A DNA stretch of 64,000 nt, taken from the NCBI RefSeq assembly GCF_030247195.1, contig NC_080672.1, positions 304,327,115-304,391,114 of the forward strand. Direction: 5' to 3'. The DNA is from Topomyia yanbarensis (Eukaryota; Arthropoda; Insecta; Diptera; Culicidae). The notes under the pieces are model-generated. The model was not told the DNA's origin and did no database searches. It worked only from the letters and a program-made list of their open reading frames with translations. Positions 44,201 to 55,342 of this stretch are shown one piece after another (within the stretch, counting starts at the first letter, position 1; the number at the start of each line of letters is the position of its first letter). The translations under genes were made by a program, and so were the position numbers.

Positions 44201-44417
44201 GTCTGATCTTGTTTCGATGCGAGATTTACGTTAATATAAACATAGTTGATATCAAATATGTAGTAGAATTTTCGCCATTCAAGTTACCTCATACACAAGA
44301 TATTGAATTTTTAATTGTATTCTCAAATAAATTTTTGTCGAAAAAGTCTTTGTCAGAATTTTAGTTTCTGTTAAAAATCCGGGCCCCCTTCAAAACTCTG
44401 GCGGCCCTGGAGGATAG

Positions 44418-44669
44418 TATTTACTTGTAGTAACGTGGCTGAGCTGTAGCTATCAAGAAGCCTCGCCGCCCCAGAGTGAAAAACGGAGTGATCGGAATCC
44501 GGGTAAAGAAATCCATTTCGGGAAGATTTCCACGAAATGCTGGGGAGATTTAAATCTTCTAGTACGATGATCTCATAAACCAATAGCGTCTTCGAGGATG
44601 GTAAAAACTGAGCTGCATTGTGCGTCAATATATTCGATGCCACGAACTCGGTCGGGTGGGAATAACTTA
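44418..44669 (-). pseudogene. Jockey/CR1-type LINE endonuclease, middle part
   Basis: Minus-strand frames read PPDRVRGIEYIDA and LEDLNLPSISW (the usual GDFN is degraded to EDLN), then LLDSYSSATLLQVN. These are the middle motifs of the apurinic-like endonuclease of Jockey/CR1-type LINEs. The left edge is the hAT-like element ending at 44409 and the right edge is the long-TIR element starting at 44670. A frameshift lies between the first and second motifs. Confidence 0.7.
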
Positions 44670-46451
44670 CACGGTGTCTTTTTTTTAACAACTTTATGCA
44701 AAAAAATTCAGCATCTCTGAAACTTCAGGATATGAAAGAATGGGCTTTCCCCTTTCATTTGAAACCAAAATCAAAATGATCCGTCGGGGGGTCTAGAGCA
44801 ACTTTTTATTTTGAAGTTTTTTTTCGTGAAAACAATGATTTTACAATGGAACTAGTTCATATTTCTGCCCCTAGATGAAGTTTTAGACATTCGAACAACA
44901 CTAAAAGTAAGAATCTGATAGATTATTTAATTGTCTATAACTTTGTTATCAACTAAAAACCTATTTGAAATTATCCCGAAAAGTAGTTTAATATTTTAAC
45001 GAATTTTAAGTCTAAGTTAGTTTCACAGAAGACCTAGTGGTTTGTCAATTCACAAGCACTTTTTTCATTTGCCAAATAGTTGTGTTTAGCTCAATAGTGA
45101 ATTCAGCGGAATTTGAGATTCATATTTTTGGGATGAGAAGTTTTAGATAAGTGTTGATTAAACTAGTATGATATTAATATTCTTTTTCATGATGGTAAGT
45201 GATTCCTCCCGCAGTAACAACTTTTTCAATTATGTATGCCTTCTTTTTCATTTTTTCGATTGTTCTCATGGAAGACTGATAACTATTCTTACATGAATCT
45301 CCTACTTTGTTAGCATCTTCGTATAAAATTGACTTGTCCTGAACTTCAACCTTTATATTTGAACAAACTCAATGAAACTTTTAACGCACCATTGCAATAT
45401 TTCGCGGATTTCATTGCAACGTTTGGTTAGAAAACGCTGATTATCCGTTTTCAAAATTTACTCAATGTGACAAACAGTGAACAAAAAACTTTGAGTTTTG
45501 GGATCAAGATAATTTTTTTGGGATCTATTCGAGGACTTCTATGTATATAAGGTTATTGTTGTACTCAAATCATATTTTGTTGTCAAAAGTAATACATATC
45601 GCATAATCTAGGATCAATTTAGTAACGATATCTCGCATAATTGATAGGAAATGGCCGTAAAATCCAACTGTCACAATATGCTTTGCGGAGAAAATTTGAA
45701 TAAATCGTTTCACGCTAACCACTAATTTGGACAGTTACTGCTATGGTTTGCGTTAAATTAGAAACGGTGTGTCCCAACATTTCGTCTTGAACGGAATTAT
45801 AATAGCTGACTTAAGCGATCATAACCTAAATTATACGACGTATGGCCCTTTCTAAAACACAAATGTAAGCAAACCCAAGCAATACCTTCCGATGAATGGT
45901 AGTCCGTTCGAACCTATCGGGAAAGATTACAAACCAAAAGCACAAATAGTTTTCTGACTCTGTCAAACATCCTTATTTTCAGAAGTTCAATTAGAATTGT
46001 CAACGTAATGTAACCCGTCTAATATTTTCATGCCACTAAACCCAATTATTTTTTGGTAATGTAATAAGTGCGAGAAAACATATTTCCAAACCACTAGGCC
46101 TCGTGTGAAACTATCTTAGAAATAACTTTGTTAAAATCTTAAACAGCTTTTCCGGATGATTTCAGATCATTTTTTAGTGGTCAACAAACTTGTAGACAAT
46201 TAATTTTTTTATCAAATTCTCACTTTTGGTGTTGTTCGAATGTATAAAGCACCATCTAGGGACAGAAATATGAACTATCTCCAGTAGTAAAACCTATATT
46301 GTTACGAAAAAAAAACTTAAAAAAAAGTTGCTCGGGACCCCCCGACGGATTATTTTGATCTTAGTTTCAAATGAAAGGGGAAAGCCCATATTCCGAAGTT
46401 TCAGAGATGCTGAATTTTTTTGCATAAAATTGTTCTAATAAATACACCGTG
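44670..46451. mobile_element. 1.8 kb long-TIR element, CACGGTG ends, 5 bp TSD
   Basis: The left end is CACGGTGTCTTTTTTTTAAC and the right end its inverted relative ending CACCGTG. ACTTA flanks both sides (44665-44669, 46452-46456). Arms match for about 400 bp, with TATGCAAAAAAATTCAGCAT, GGCTTTCCCCTTTCATTTGA and CCGTCGGGGGGTC in both. With one ACTTA removed, the endonuclease frame of the host LINE reads straight through. CAC(G/A)RTG termini and a 5 bp duplication recall Transib elements; no transposase is present. Confidence 0.8.
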
Positions 46452-46456
46452 ACTTA

Positions 46457-46625
46457 CGGTCACAAACCTCGATAATCGTCCAGACATGTTCGAGGCAATC
46501 CCAGCAAGTCTTCTGAACAACTGGTGCCTTCAAGTTGCGATTAACTGCTACTAATACACCACCTCCAGTAGATTTACGGCTATTTCTAAGGTTCCGGTCG
46601 CAATCCAATTTATTTTGTTTGGAGG
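46457..46625 (-). pseudogene. Jockey/CR1-type LINE endonuclease, N-terminal part
   Basis: The minus-strand frame reads STGGGVLVAVNRNLKAPVV, then LEHVWTIIEVCDRK up to the insertion of the long-TIR element. GGGV..AV and the EHVW stretch are standard early endonuclease motifs of Jockey/CR1-type LINEs. The start of ORF2 and all of ORF1 are missing. Confidence 0.7.
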
Positions 46626-49390
46626 GGGACTACATCACTGTACGCGAGTTATATATCTGTTTTTGAAAAATGTTCAATTTTATCAACATCAACTCAATCA
46701 TTATAAATTTTATCAATATCAAAACTTGGAAAAAATCAAAGCACGAAAAAAATACATGTCAATAATTTTTCGCTTAAAAGTTTTAAAATTATATTGTGAA
46801 ACTGACATGGAGTGATCCATACAGTAATTAAATTGCGTAGACACCAATGGGGGTTTGTTTTTAAATAATGTGTACTGTATTATTTTATCTTATTTCGAAA
46901 GTAATGAGCAGACATTAAAATCCTAAAACCTACCTAGCTATTGTTTTAAATATTTTTGCCTTCCTAAATTGTTTTTTTTTTAATGAAATTGATTAATTAG
47001 TTTGTAATATGTGGCCCAATCCCTACAGTATTCAATGTCACCGCGGTCGTGTCTTTTGCACAACCCCTAATTTCTTTTCAAGTTAAAAGGGCTCTGAAGC
47101 CGTGACAGTTTGCAAATTCTGTTTTCCCAGAATTTGCAACTCGTTGGCAATTCCCGCTGTCACACTTGCACTTTTATTGCATATTTGCCTCACCATCATC
47201 CGATTCATCGAACGCAAGCATAAAGCATAACAACAACAGAAAAATGCTACCGAAAGCGTCGAACGTTCCACGATGTTCAAATAAATACAACAGCTCTTTG
47301 CTGTGCGGTAGCCGCCGAAAAATGCCGAAATCAATCAATCAGTGATACATCAAATCAATATTCGGACCTCATAATTTGCAAACAATGATTTGTTTATTTG
47401 CCGCACCGAACTGTTTGGAATAATAACGACTTCGGCCGCTTGATCGCCACAGTCAGATCTTCATTTGCCTGTGGGCTGAATTGATGGATCGGTGTTTTGA
47501 CAGATTGTTGAAGTCAAGGTGTGGCCACGCGCCCGTTTTGTCTTCTTCGCTCTAAGTAGGTTCTAAACTACAAAAAATTTAGTTTCGACATTTGCTATAT
47601 GTTTGAAACACGATCCAAATTTTGTACGTACTAATGTACCCCGAAAATCCTAATTGCAGTTTTTCCACCCCATCGCCTCCGAAAAAATACACAACCGACT
47701 GCTGATGTATATCGTGCGTTGGTTTTTTTCACTGTTGGAAATTGATCTGGTGTGAGCCGGCCCCTGTTGGATTATTTAATTTTGACGAAACAAACAGGAT
47801 CGATCGGGAAGTACAGTAGCAGGAATGGATCCCCGCCGGTCCGGCCTCGTCCGCAGACGGCTGAGGTGGCGGAAAATATCAAAGAATCACACGGTTTGTG
47901 ACGTTTTGTGGTTTTGGCTAAAATGTAAATCAGTTCAAGTTACTGTATCTGATAGTTAATAGAGTATGTAACCTCTAGATTTATAAACAGAGAGTTTTTA
48001 CTCTTTTAGTGAACAGGGTGTAGCAAACGGACTCAAAACACTAGAAGATTAAAGGAGGTTTGTGGGATCAAGTAACAAGAGTTTTTTTTTACTTAAAATA
48101 TCCCAGAAGCGAGGTAATGACATAGATGCTATTAGCGATCAGTAAAGGGTCAAACTGCGCAATCTATTGTTCACCTACGCATGGTCGCCCAAGAACTGTT
48201 GGATGTGACCGCGTTTGTATCGATTGTTTTACATTTTTATAGCTACCGCTTGCCCAAACTGCAAATCCGTCTACACTGGCTGAGAACGGGATCGCTGACG
48301 GATAGATGGTTGGGCTCAGGGCTGGCATTAGAAGACGGGCGGCAACATCAATTGTATGCATATTTATAGCCGCGCATACACAGTGTTTACAACTTGTCAC
48401 TCAATATTTTATACTCGCCCCTTTTTTGCATGCAGTCAAACCCGTACGTACACAAATTGACTGACTGATGAGCGGGCGGATTGCGTTTTGTAAGTGATCC
48501 CGTACAAGGTGCTGCGGCTCACGCAACTGCCCTCGTGTCCTTTTTGAGGTGGAGAGAGAGAAAGCGCACACCAAATGCCACTGGGTCATCCGTCGCCGGG
48601 GCAGTACATTGAGCGGATTCTGACTCCCAGTTCAACCATTTTCCTCCTCGGGTCATGGTGCGCAATTTTCCGGTAAACGGCTGTTGCTAATTTTACCAGT
48701 TCCACGTACCCATTATAAGCATCCATTCGCGTATACATACCTACGTACGAATACATGTACATGCAATCGTACAGACCGGAGAGTACCGGCAAGTGAGAAA
48801 TGAGTAATTGTACCCGCTGACTATTAATAGCACCCCGGTAATGTTCAAGTACGCAGAACCGAAATCGAGAATGAGAGCTCTTACAAAAATAAACAACCGT
48901 CTAGCGAGGAGTCGCGAGTTGGTTGGAAAAAGCCTCCGAGATTATAGCCGCGATTTTCCAGCTGAACCGAACATGTGGAAGTGGTGATTCCCAGCCGTGT
49001 GAGAGTCGATGAAGGCATACGAACGGTGGTAATCCTTGCGCCTAATGATTTACGGCAGTCCGTACCGATATGATGTGGACGCAAAGCCGTCAAACTTCCC
49101 GGTTCCTGATTGGTGACGTCGGCGCGACGCGCCATACAATCGTATGTGTTCCTACGCGTGTACATATATAACGATCACGTTATGTGCTCAAGCGATCCAC
49201 ACCGAGAATATCCGCTGACATTGACTGGGTGCAACATGCGATAATTTCGGACGACAGCTGACTTGCTTCACGGTGCATTTGCGTTTTGGGATGATCTGAT
49301 GTTAAAACTCGGCAGCACAAATGGAACAGACTTTCATGGTTGGGTGAAAAGTTCAGTGTGTTCAATTTCAAATGGTGCAATCGCATCACC
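46626..49390. other. Mostly unique DNA, candidate regulatory island
   Basis: No repeat shared with the rest of the window was recognised, and GC content is higher than in the MITE-rich parts, especially 47050-47900 and 48160-49270. Open frames on both strands are short and lack known domains. A TATATAAC word lies at about 49164. Such a 2.7 kb non-repetitive stretch in this TE-rich setting could be conserved non-coding DNA or contain small exons that cannot be identified by eye. Confidence 0.4.
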
Positions 49391-49394
49391 AGTA

Positions 49395-50085
49395 CCGTCT
49401 TTAAGCATGGACGCTAGACCGGCAACAATTTTGACTTTTTTCGGAACACTGCTAATTCAAGTGGTAATTGGATGCACAAATCATATGCAAAATATGAGCT
49501 TTTTCTGTCATGATAACTCTAGTACACCCACAAGAGGTTTGAAGTTTCTATTGTAATATATATGAAAACTCGTAAATAAAAATTTAAAATTAAATTAAAA
49601 ATTCCACAGTAACTTTTGCATACCTCAAAAATTTTGGCCACATAGCTTATTTTATAACGAACAGCTTTGTTGAAGGTTGCATATTGATTGGAGGTTTCCC
49701 CATTTTTTTGAAATTGCCTATTCTAAGCATGTGCGAGAAAGAGAGGCAGCACACAACTTTATATGTGAATATCTTTTTACTGCAAAATCGGATCAATTTG
49801 CAGTTTTCGGCAATGTTGATCCTTACACCTTCAGCGATATATCTGCAGATTATGGGATACACAAGATGATACTGGCATTTCTTAATGAATTTATTGTTTC
49901 CTTTGCCTATTTTTCATATATTTTACCATACAAACTTGAAAACTCTTGTGAGTGAACTAGAGTTTTCAGAAAAAGCTCATATCTGACATATGGTATGTAA
50001 AGCCAATTCCCATTTGATTTAACAGTGTTCCGAAAAAAAAGTCAAAATTGTTGCCTGTCTAATGGACACACTGCACAGTGGTCTA
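49395..50085. mobile_element. ~690 bp long-TIR MITE
   Basis: The left arm has GGCAACAATTTTGACTTTTT, TCGGAACACTG, ATATGAGCTTTTTCTG and ACTCTAGT. The right arm has the complements ACTAGAGTTTTC, CAGAAAAAGCTCATAT, CAGTGTTCCGA and GTCAAAATTGTTGCC. The arms are about 150 bp. Exact ends are uncertain (near GACGCTAGACCGG and CCTGTCTAATGGACAC). Confidence 0.7.
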
Positions 50086-50214
50086 GAATGCGAATTTAGC
50101 AGGAATTTTAACTTTTTGCTAAAATTAAATGACTTAGCCTTACAACATGTTTGGCAAAGTTGTTGTACTTTGCAAGGCCCTTCTTTTTGTTTAAACCGAT
50201 ACTAGGGTGGTTTT

Positions 50215-51034
50215 AAATTTAGCAATACTTAAAATAGAACTTTTTAACGGTTTGAGATAGAGCTTTACTGTCTTCGATGAAGTTGCAGAGCAACACATTT
50301 TAGACAAATTTGGTAAAGACATGCAAGCTCTACCTTTCATATTTTCCATTGCACGAGAAATTCAAATGTAAGCTTCAGAGTGTTCCTTAAAAAAACGGTT
50401 TTATTTCTATAACTTTTGATGTTTTTATTTTACGCTAAAGTACCCTTTGGACAACTTGAAGATTATTTTAGGGCGCATAATTTGCTTTAAAACACCAACC
50501 AACTTAACTTTTTTTGTTTTAAAGTTATAAGAACTTTTATATAAAAAAATATAACTTTTTCAAACAGAATTAACTTCGATTCGGGCACTGAACATTAAAT
50601 ACTGTTGTTCTCATATGAAATAGCATGCTTTGTACTATAAATCAGCAAAACTGGCAAATACGATATTTTTTTATATTTTGCAATATAGTTTATTTTTAGT
50701 AAAAAGTATATATAACTTTCTAACGAGCGTAGCTAGAGGTTCAATATATTAAGACAAATTGTTCTCCTTAAAAATATCTGAAAGTGTTTCTAAAATGATC
50801 TTAATAAAAAATCAAAACTGCAAAAGTTATACAAAGAAAACCATTTTTTAAGAAACACCCTAAAATTCTTTTGGTGAATTTCTTGTAAAATGAAAAGTTC
50901 ACGACATAGAGGTTCAGAGTCTTCGGCAAAGTTTTCTAAAATTTCATTTTCTTCAATTTTCTGGAAGACAGCGAAACTCTATCTCGAACCATTAAAAAGT
51001 TAATTTTCTGATTTTAAAAAAATTAAAACCACCC
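50215..51034. mobile_element. 820 bp long-TIR MITE, TA target duplication
   Basis: The left end is GGGTGGTTTTAAATTTAG and the right end AATTAAAACCACCC, flanked by TA (50213-50214, 51035-51036). Arms of over 200 bp share ACTTTTTAA(C/T)GGTT.GAGATAGAG and a later AAAAAA.GGTTTT.TTT.TATAACTTTTG block. Fits a Tc1/mariner-type non-autonomous element. Confidence 0.75.
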
Positions 51035-51036
51035 TA

Positions 51037-51576
51037 CCCACTATTTAAAATTATAGAAAAGTATTGTAAAGTAAAATATTTTATCATGAAAACGAGACTA
51101 CATTTTTATATTGTCCATCGTGAAAGTAATTTAAACATATCACAAAGAGTCAATTCATGAAAAATCAAATTTTTAATATAACTTTTTCAGTTTTCATTTT
51201 TTTCCAACATATCCTTCAGATGCTTTTCAGAGTTTTTGAAGACGAACATTTTCTTCTAATACTCAAAACTCTATTGTTCAGAAGATAGACTTAATATATC
51301 AAAAATGGACTTTATTAAATCAATTTTATAAAAATTAAAAAAATATCGTGTTCGCCATTTTTTGCTCAATTATAACTCTAATCATGACCATATTTATAGT
51401 TCAAAAAGAATTATTGTTTATTTGCCCCAAATGAGTGATATTGTTATTCCAAACGGCCCCATTTTTGGCTAAAAAGTGCTCATATCTTTTCTTATCAACA
51501 GCTAGATACATGGTGCCTTGAAACAAATTATTCGCCTTGAAAAAGGTACCCAGGTACCGCGTCGGACACATAACGG
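51037..51576. other. AT-rich DNA, nothing recognised
   Basis: Rich in AAAATT words like the neighbouring MITE interiors, but no boundaries were found. Confidence 0.35.
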
Positions 51577-53488
51577 TTAAAAATTTAATGTCGATTTATT
51601 AAAAAAACCCATCTTTGATTTTGATGAAAGATAGGTAACTATGTTCCCCATCTACCGTCAAAAATTCAAGTTGGGGACTCTCAAGGAAAAAAGTTATTTA
51701 AAAAAACTTTTCGTTATCCAAACTGTATTTTTTCAGCATATTTTTTATCTAGAACTAAACCAATGAAAGTCATAATCATCTCAGAATCCAATAATTTAGC
51801 AACTTAGCAACTAAGTATATTTTTATTAATCAACAATTTTTTGTTTAGTTCTGAGGAAGGATCACGTGACAAACCCATTAACGTACAAATGCTTGAGCCC
51901 TTCGCAACCATCCTCGGCACCAACACGTACGATATCTCAAACATGATAACATCCCGGGGATCAGGTGAACGTCTCAGCGCTTATAAATTTTCAAACGCGA
52001 TCGCAAGCGTGAACCTAAAAACTCCCGTACGCGCACGATCATGAATCGGTCACTTCCGGAAGTTTCTATCTTTGGTATGAGCAGACTAGGTCCATGCCTT
52101 CAATTAAACCAATTAAAAAAAGAAAGCTCTCATATCCACTGGACAACAGGTTCCATGGCGACATGACCGGGAACTTCGGTGATATGGAAGATCTTTCTTT
52201 CTTCTAGCATCTAAACCGTACACCGAAAATTAAGTATCAGATTCACGGTTCGCGCTCGATCATCCAAGAACACACGCGAATAATCGAAAGGCACACGGTT
52301 ATAAAATCTAATTTATACACGCGAAGTTACATACACGTTTAAATACGCAACATACAAACGTACACACAATTAAACACTTAAGCGTACAAATGCTCGAGGT
52401 TTTCGCGATGATACACGCGATCACAAAATCTCCACACCAGCACATACCCAAACCGTACAATGAATATCACATTCAAAATCACGGCCCGTTGCAATTAGCC
52501 TTAAGCAGTGTTTTAGTGGGTAACGTTGCCTCTCTCGTCTGCAATTGTAGTGTGTGATTCTGATGGGGAGCTATTCCAAGAACCTAGCTCTACAACTACA
52601 GTAGGACAACTCTTGAAAAAAAAAAGATTTTTAATCATTTCAGTTCCACAAAATTGTTACATAGAAATACACAATTTTTTTAAATTGAATGATTTGATAT
52701 AGCGAACAGTTCTTGTGTTATTCTCATTTTTTGTTTTGAAAAAGGCCTACCTTGTATTCCCCCCTAGGTTGAGAGGTTTGATGGCATTGCAAACCTCATC
52801 AAGCATATTGCGTGCATCAGTGCTAAAGAACCTCTGACATACAATTGTTTTAAGATGGTTATTGCATTACGCCTCGATAGTAATGCATCGAGGAGACCGA
52901 GAGAGCTTATGTGCCTTTTTTATGTGTGGAGTTATTTTCATACTCCGCACCTGCTCAAACAAACGACCACTGGTCTGTGCGCGCTAGCGTGGCTGACTCG
53001 CGGGTCAATGTGAATTGATTTTTGCTGTGGGCCGTGTTTGCAAACATTATTCCACAGCTTATTGGCGGGGTTGTTGGACACGGCTCGAAGTGGAGGTTAT
53101 AGTGTGCTGATTTATCGGTCGACTTCATCATCGTGCTAATTGTTTTAAAAAATCTATTAGTGTTAACTAATTATTGTGCTCATTTGAAAGTTTACATTTA
53201 AGAATACATACCAAATTCTTTACTGATATTTTTTGCATGTATCAGGCAAATAACATTAGGGAAATTGGATTCTGAGATGATTATGACTTTCATTGGTTTA
53301 GTTTTCGATACAAATACACTGAAAAAAAAAATCAGTTTGGACAAGGAAAAGTTTTTTCCAAATAACTTTTTTTCCTTGAAAGTGCCCAACTTTAATTTTT
53401 GACGGTAGGTAGGGAACATAATTACCTATCTTTTAATCCAAATCAAACATGGGGTTTTTTTTTAATAAATTGACTTTAAATTTTTAAC
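51577..53488. mobile_element. ~1.9 kb element with ~240 bp inverted repeats
   Basis: The left arm (51577-51805: GTTAAAAATTTAATGTCGAT, AGATAGGTAACTATGTTCCC, CTACCGTCAAAAATT, AACCAATGAAAGTCATAATC) is inverted at about 53259-53488. The interior (51816-53240) is GC-richer and different in character. It contains ACGTACAAATGCTTGAG and GCGTACAAATGCTCGAG about 500 bp apart, and CG-rich CACGCGA words at 52260-52440. The interior may therefore be a separate insertion, such as an LTR fragment. Confidence 0.6.
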
Positions 53489-55021
53489 ATCGATTTTTTT
53501 CAGTGCAGGAGTCGATGAAGAATTTTTTCAATATTTTTTTTCAAAAATTTGACTAATTTTGTGTAAATCACTCTTACAACATTTTTTTGGAGGATTTGTC
53601 ATTTTTAGACTATAGCCATTTGAAAAAAAATGGTGAAAAAAGTTGGACCCTTTTCAAAAGATAGAGTAGATCCTTTTGCGGAAAAACAAAGTATGCAAAG
53701 TGGCTTTTTGTGACAAAGTCTTCATGTATGTACAGAAAGTTTCATTAAAATCTGAGAGGGTGCTGCCAACATTTGTTCGAGTTTGCGCGAAATTCGTCCT
53801 CCACCACAGCTAAAATTTCATCCTGGTTGAAGCTCGAAATATCGTGATGTGAAGTCCTACAATAGAAGCACCGCGCAGTGGCCCGTACTCCAAAATAGAC
53901 GGTCAAAAGTATTTACTAGCGCTTGATGATGGTTTCGTGCTTAGGTGTCTTCAGGAAAGCTTCATAAAACCTGGTGAAGAATCTGAATCGGTTAACATTT
54001 AATTTTTAAGGAGTACTCCCATTTTGGAATTCTTTTTTATCCAACGCAAAAAATTCTTCTGTAGTCTTGTAGAACAGTTGATTTGAACTAACTAACCCTT
54101 TCATGACCAACTTTTTTATAGTGCATATAGGATTTCAAAACTATTTTCCCTTGAAAACGGTAGGGTCCAGAAACACAAAAAATTATGAGGATAGGTACTT
54201 CCCTTTCAGTGCTAGAAGTTGCTCAATTTGACCTTCCAATGCTCAATGCCATTCTAGTACAATATTTACAATAGTTGCCTGGAAAACGTAGTCGAAGGCA
54301 GTCAAAATTGATAGGTTTTGCCAGTTTTCAATAATATTGCAAACCCACGAAGATACATCAAAATTTCTGTTTTCGTCATCAACGTAAACTGTTCTTGGCA
54401 GCACTGCTCCATCGGAATCCAATCAGAGTAATTGCAATAACTTTAATTCTAGAGCTGATACTTGTAACTGTTAGTGCTCAAATGAAAGGTAATAGCCACT
54501 TTTATTAACCTTACTTGTTTTTGTGAGCAAATCTTCCCCAACTCAAAAGTTATAGTTGTTTAAAAACGTTTTTGTTTATAAACAACATGGGCATGATGTG
54601 GTTAAGATAGGGGAACTCGGGGCTATTCGGACCTACCTAAGCAAATCGCCCTTTTAGGAGGATAGATGTGAAATAATTTGTCGGTCAAAGGTCCTAATTG
54701 TTAGCTTGAAACCTCATCTACATTTTGGTGCTATAAAAGCTCATTTGCACCAAGCTAACGTGAATGACGAATGACGAAATTGTGTGATGTTCTAAGGCTG
54801 CACATGTAAGATAGCAATCTTTCGAAATATAAAAAACTTTCCTGAAATTTATAGGACATCTCTAAAGCTTGCAGAATCTTTTTATACTTGATAGATTTAA
54901 CGTTGAATTTATGACTTGAAATACTGCATATGTGGGAGTTGGAAATACTTTGCTGGGCCTGGCAGAGCTACTCTAAGTGGCACACAACTTCTCTACAATA
55001 TGTAGAAGTTCCCTTGAAACC
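53489..55021. other. AT-rich DNA, nothing firmly recognised
   Basis: Contains stretches typical of decayed MITE interiors, but no inverted arms or coding motifs were identified. Confidence 0.35.
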
Positions 55022-55025
55022 TACG

Positions 55026-55102
55026 CTGCCTATAATCGCAAGTCAGACCCATAAAGATAGGAAAACCCATAGAAAACGGGACAAATATGCGATCATGGGT
55101 AG
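55026..55102 (+). mobile_element. 77 bp mini-MITE, copy 3
   Basis: Same 77 bp element as at 35563 and 36036: CTGCCTATAATCGCA, CCCATAAAGATAGGAAAACC, GCGATCATGGGTAG. Flanks are TACG (left) and TACA (right), so one mismatch in the presumed 4 bp duplication. Confidence 0.75.
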
Positions 55103-55245
55103 TACAGAACTTTCATAAAATTTGTCCCATTTAGTTGACATTTACAAAATGAAACGAATTTTTTTTATATTGTAGGAGTACGTATTATTGTGGCAAAATG
55201 TACGTACTATCGAGGTATACCTGTAATGAAAATGTAATATATACA

Positions 55246-55342
55246 TTGGGCAATTTAAAAGGAACATAACCAACTACGAAATCCTAGTATTCATGATTGA
55301 GAAAGGCACAATTGCACCGCTAGGTGGATTAAAACAGGTTGT
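55246..55342 (+). repeat. Family A 3' terminal fragment
   Basis: GAACATAACCAACTACG, TGAGAAAGGCACAATTGCAC and GGTGGATTAAAACAGGTT match the family A 3' end. The rest of the element is missing. Confidence 0.65.

Larger units (their letters stand above)
39264..44409. mobile_element. 5.1 kb hAT-like element, TSD GAGGATAG
   Basis: The left end is CAGGGTCGCAGAGAG and the right end read inward is CAGGGCCGCCAGAGTTTTG; both have GGGCCCGG shortly inside. GAGGATAG flanks both ends exactly (39256-39263, 44410-44417). Jockey/CR1-type endonuclease sequence lies outside on both sides. No transposase was found. The interior includes a family A copy, an A-rich block, a hairpin and a SINE. Confidence 0.8.

Noticed and set aside
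44125..44205. Possible tRNA gene (perfect B box GGTTCGAATCC)
   Set aside because: No acceptor or anticodon stem forms, and the SINE body and tail follow.
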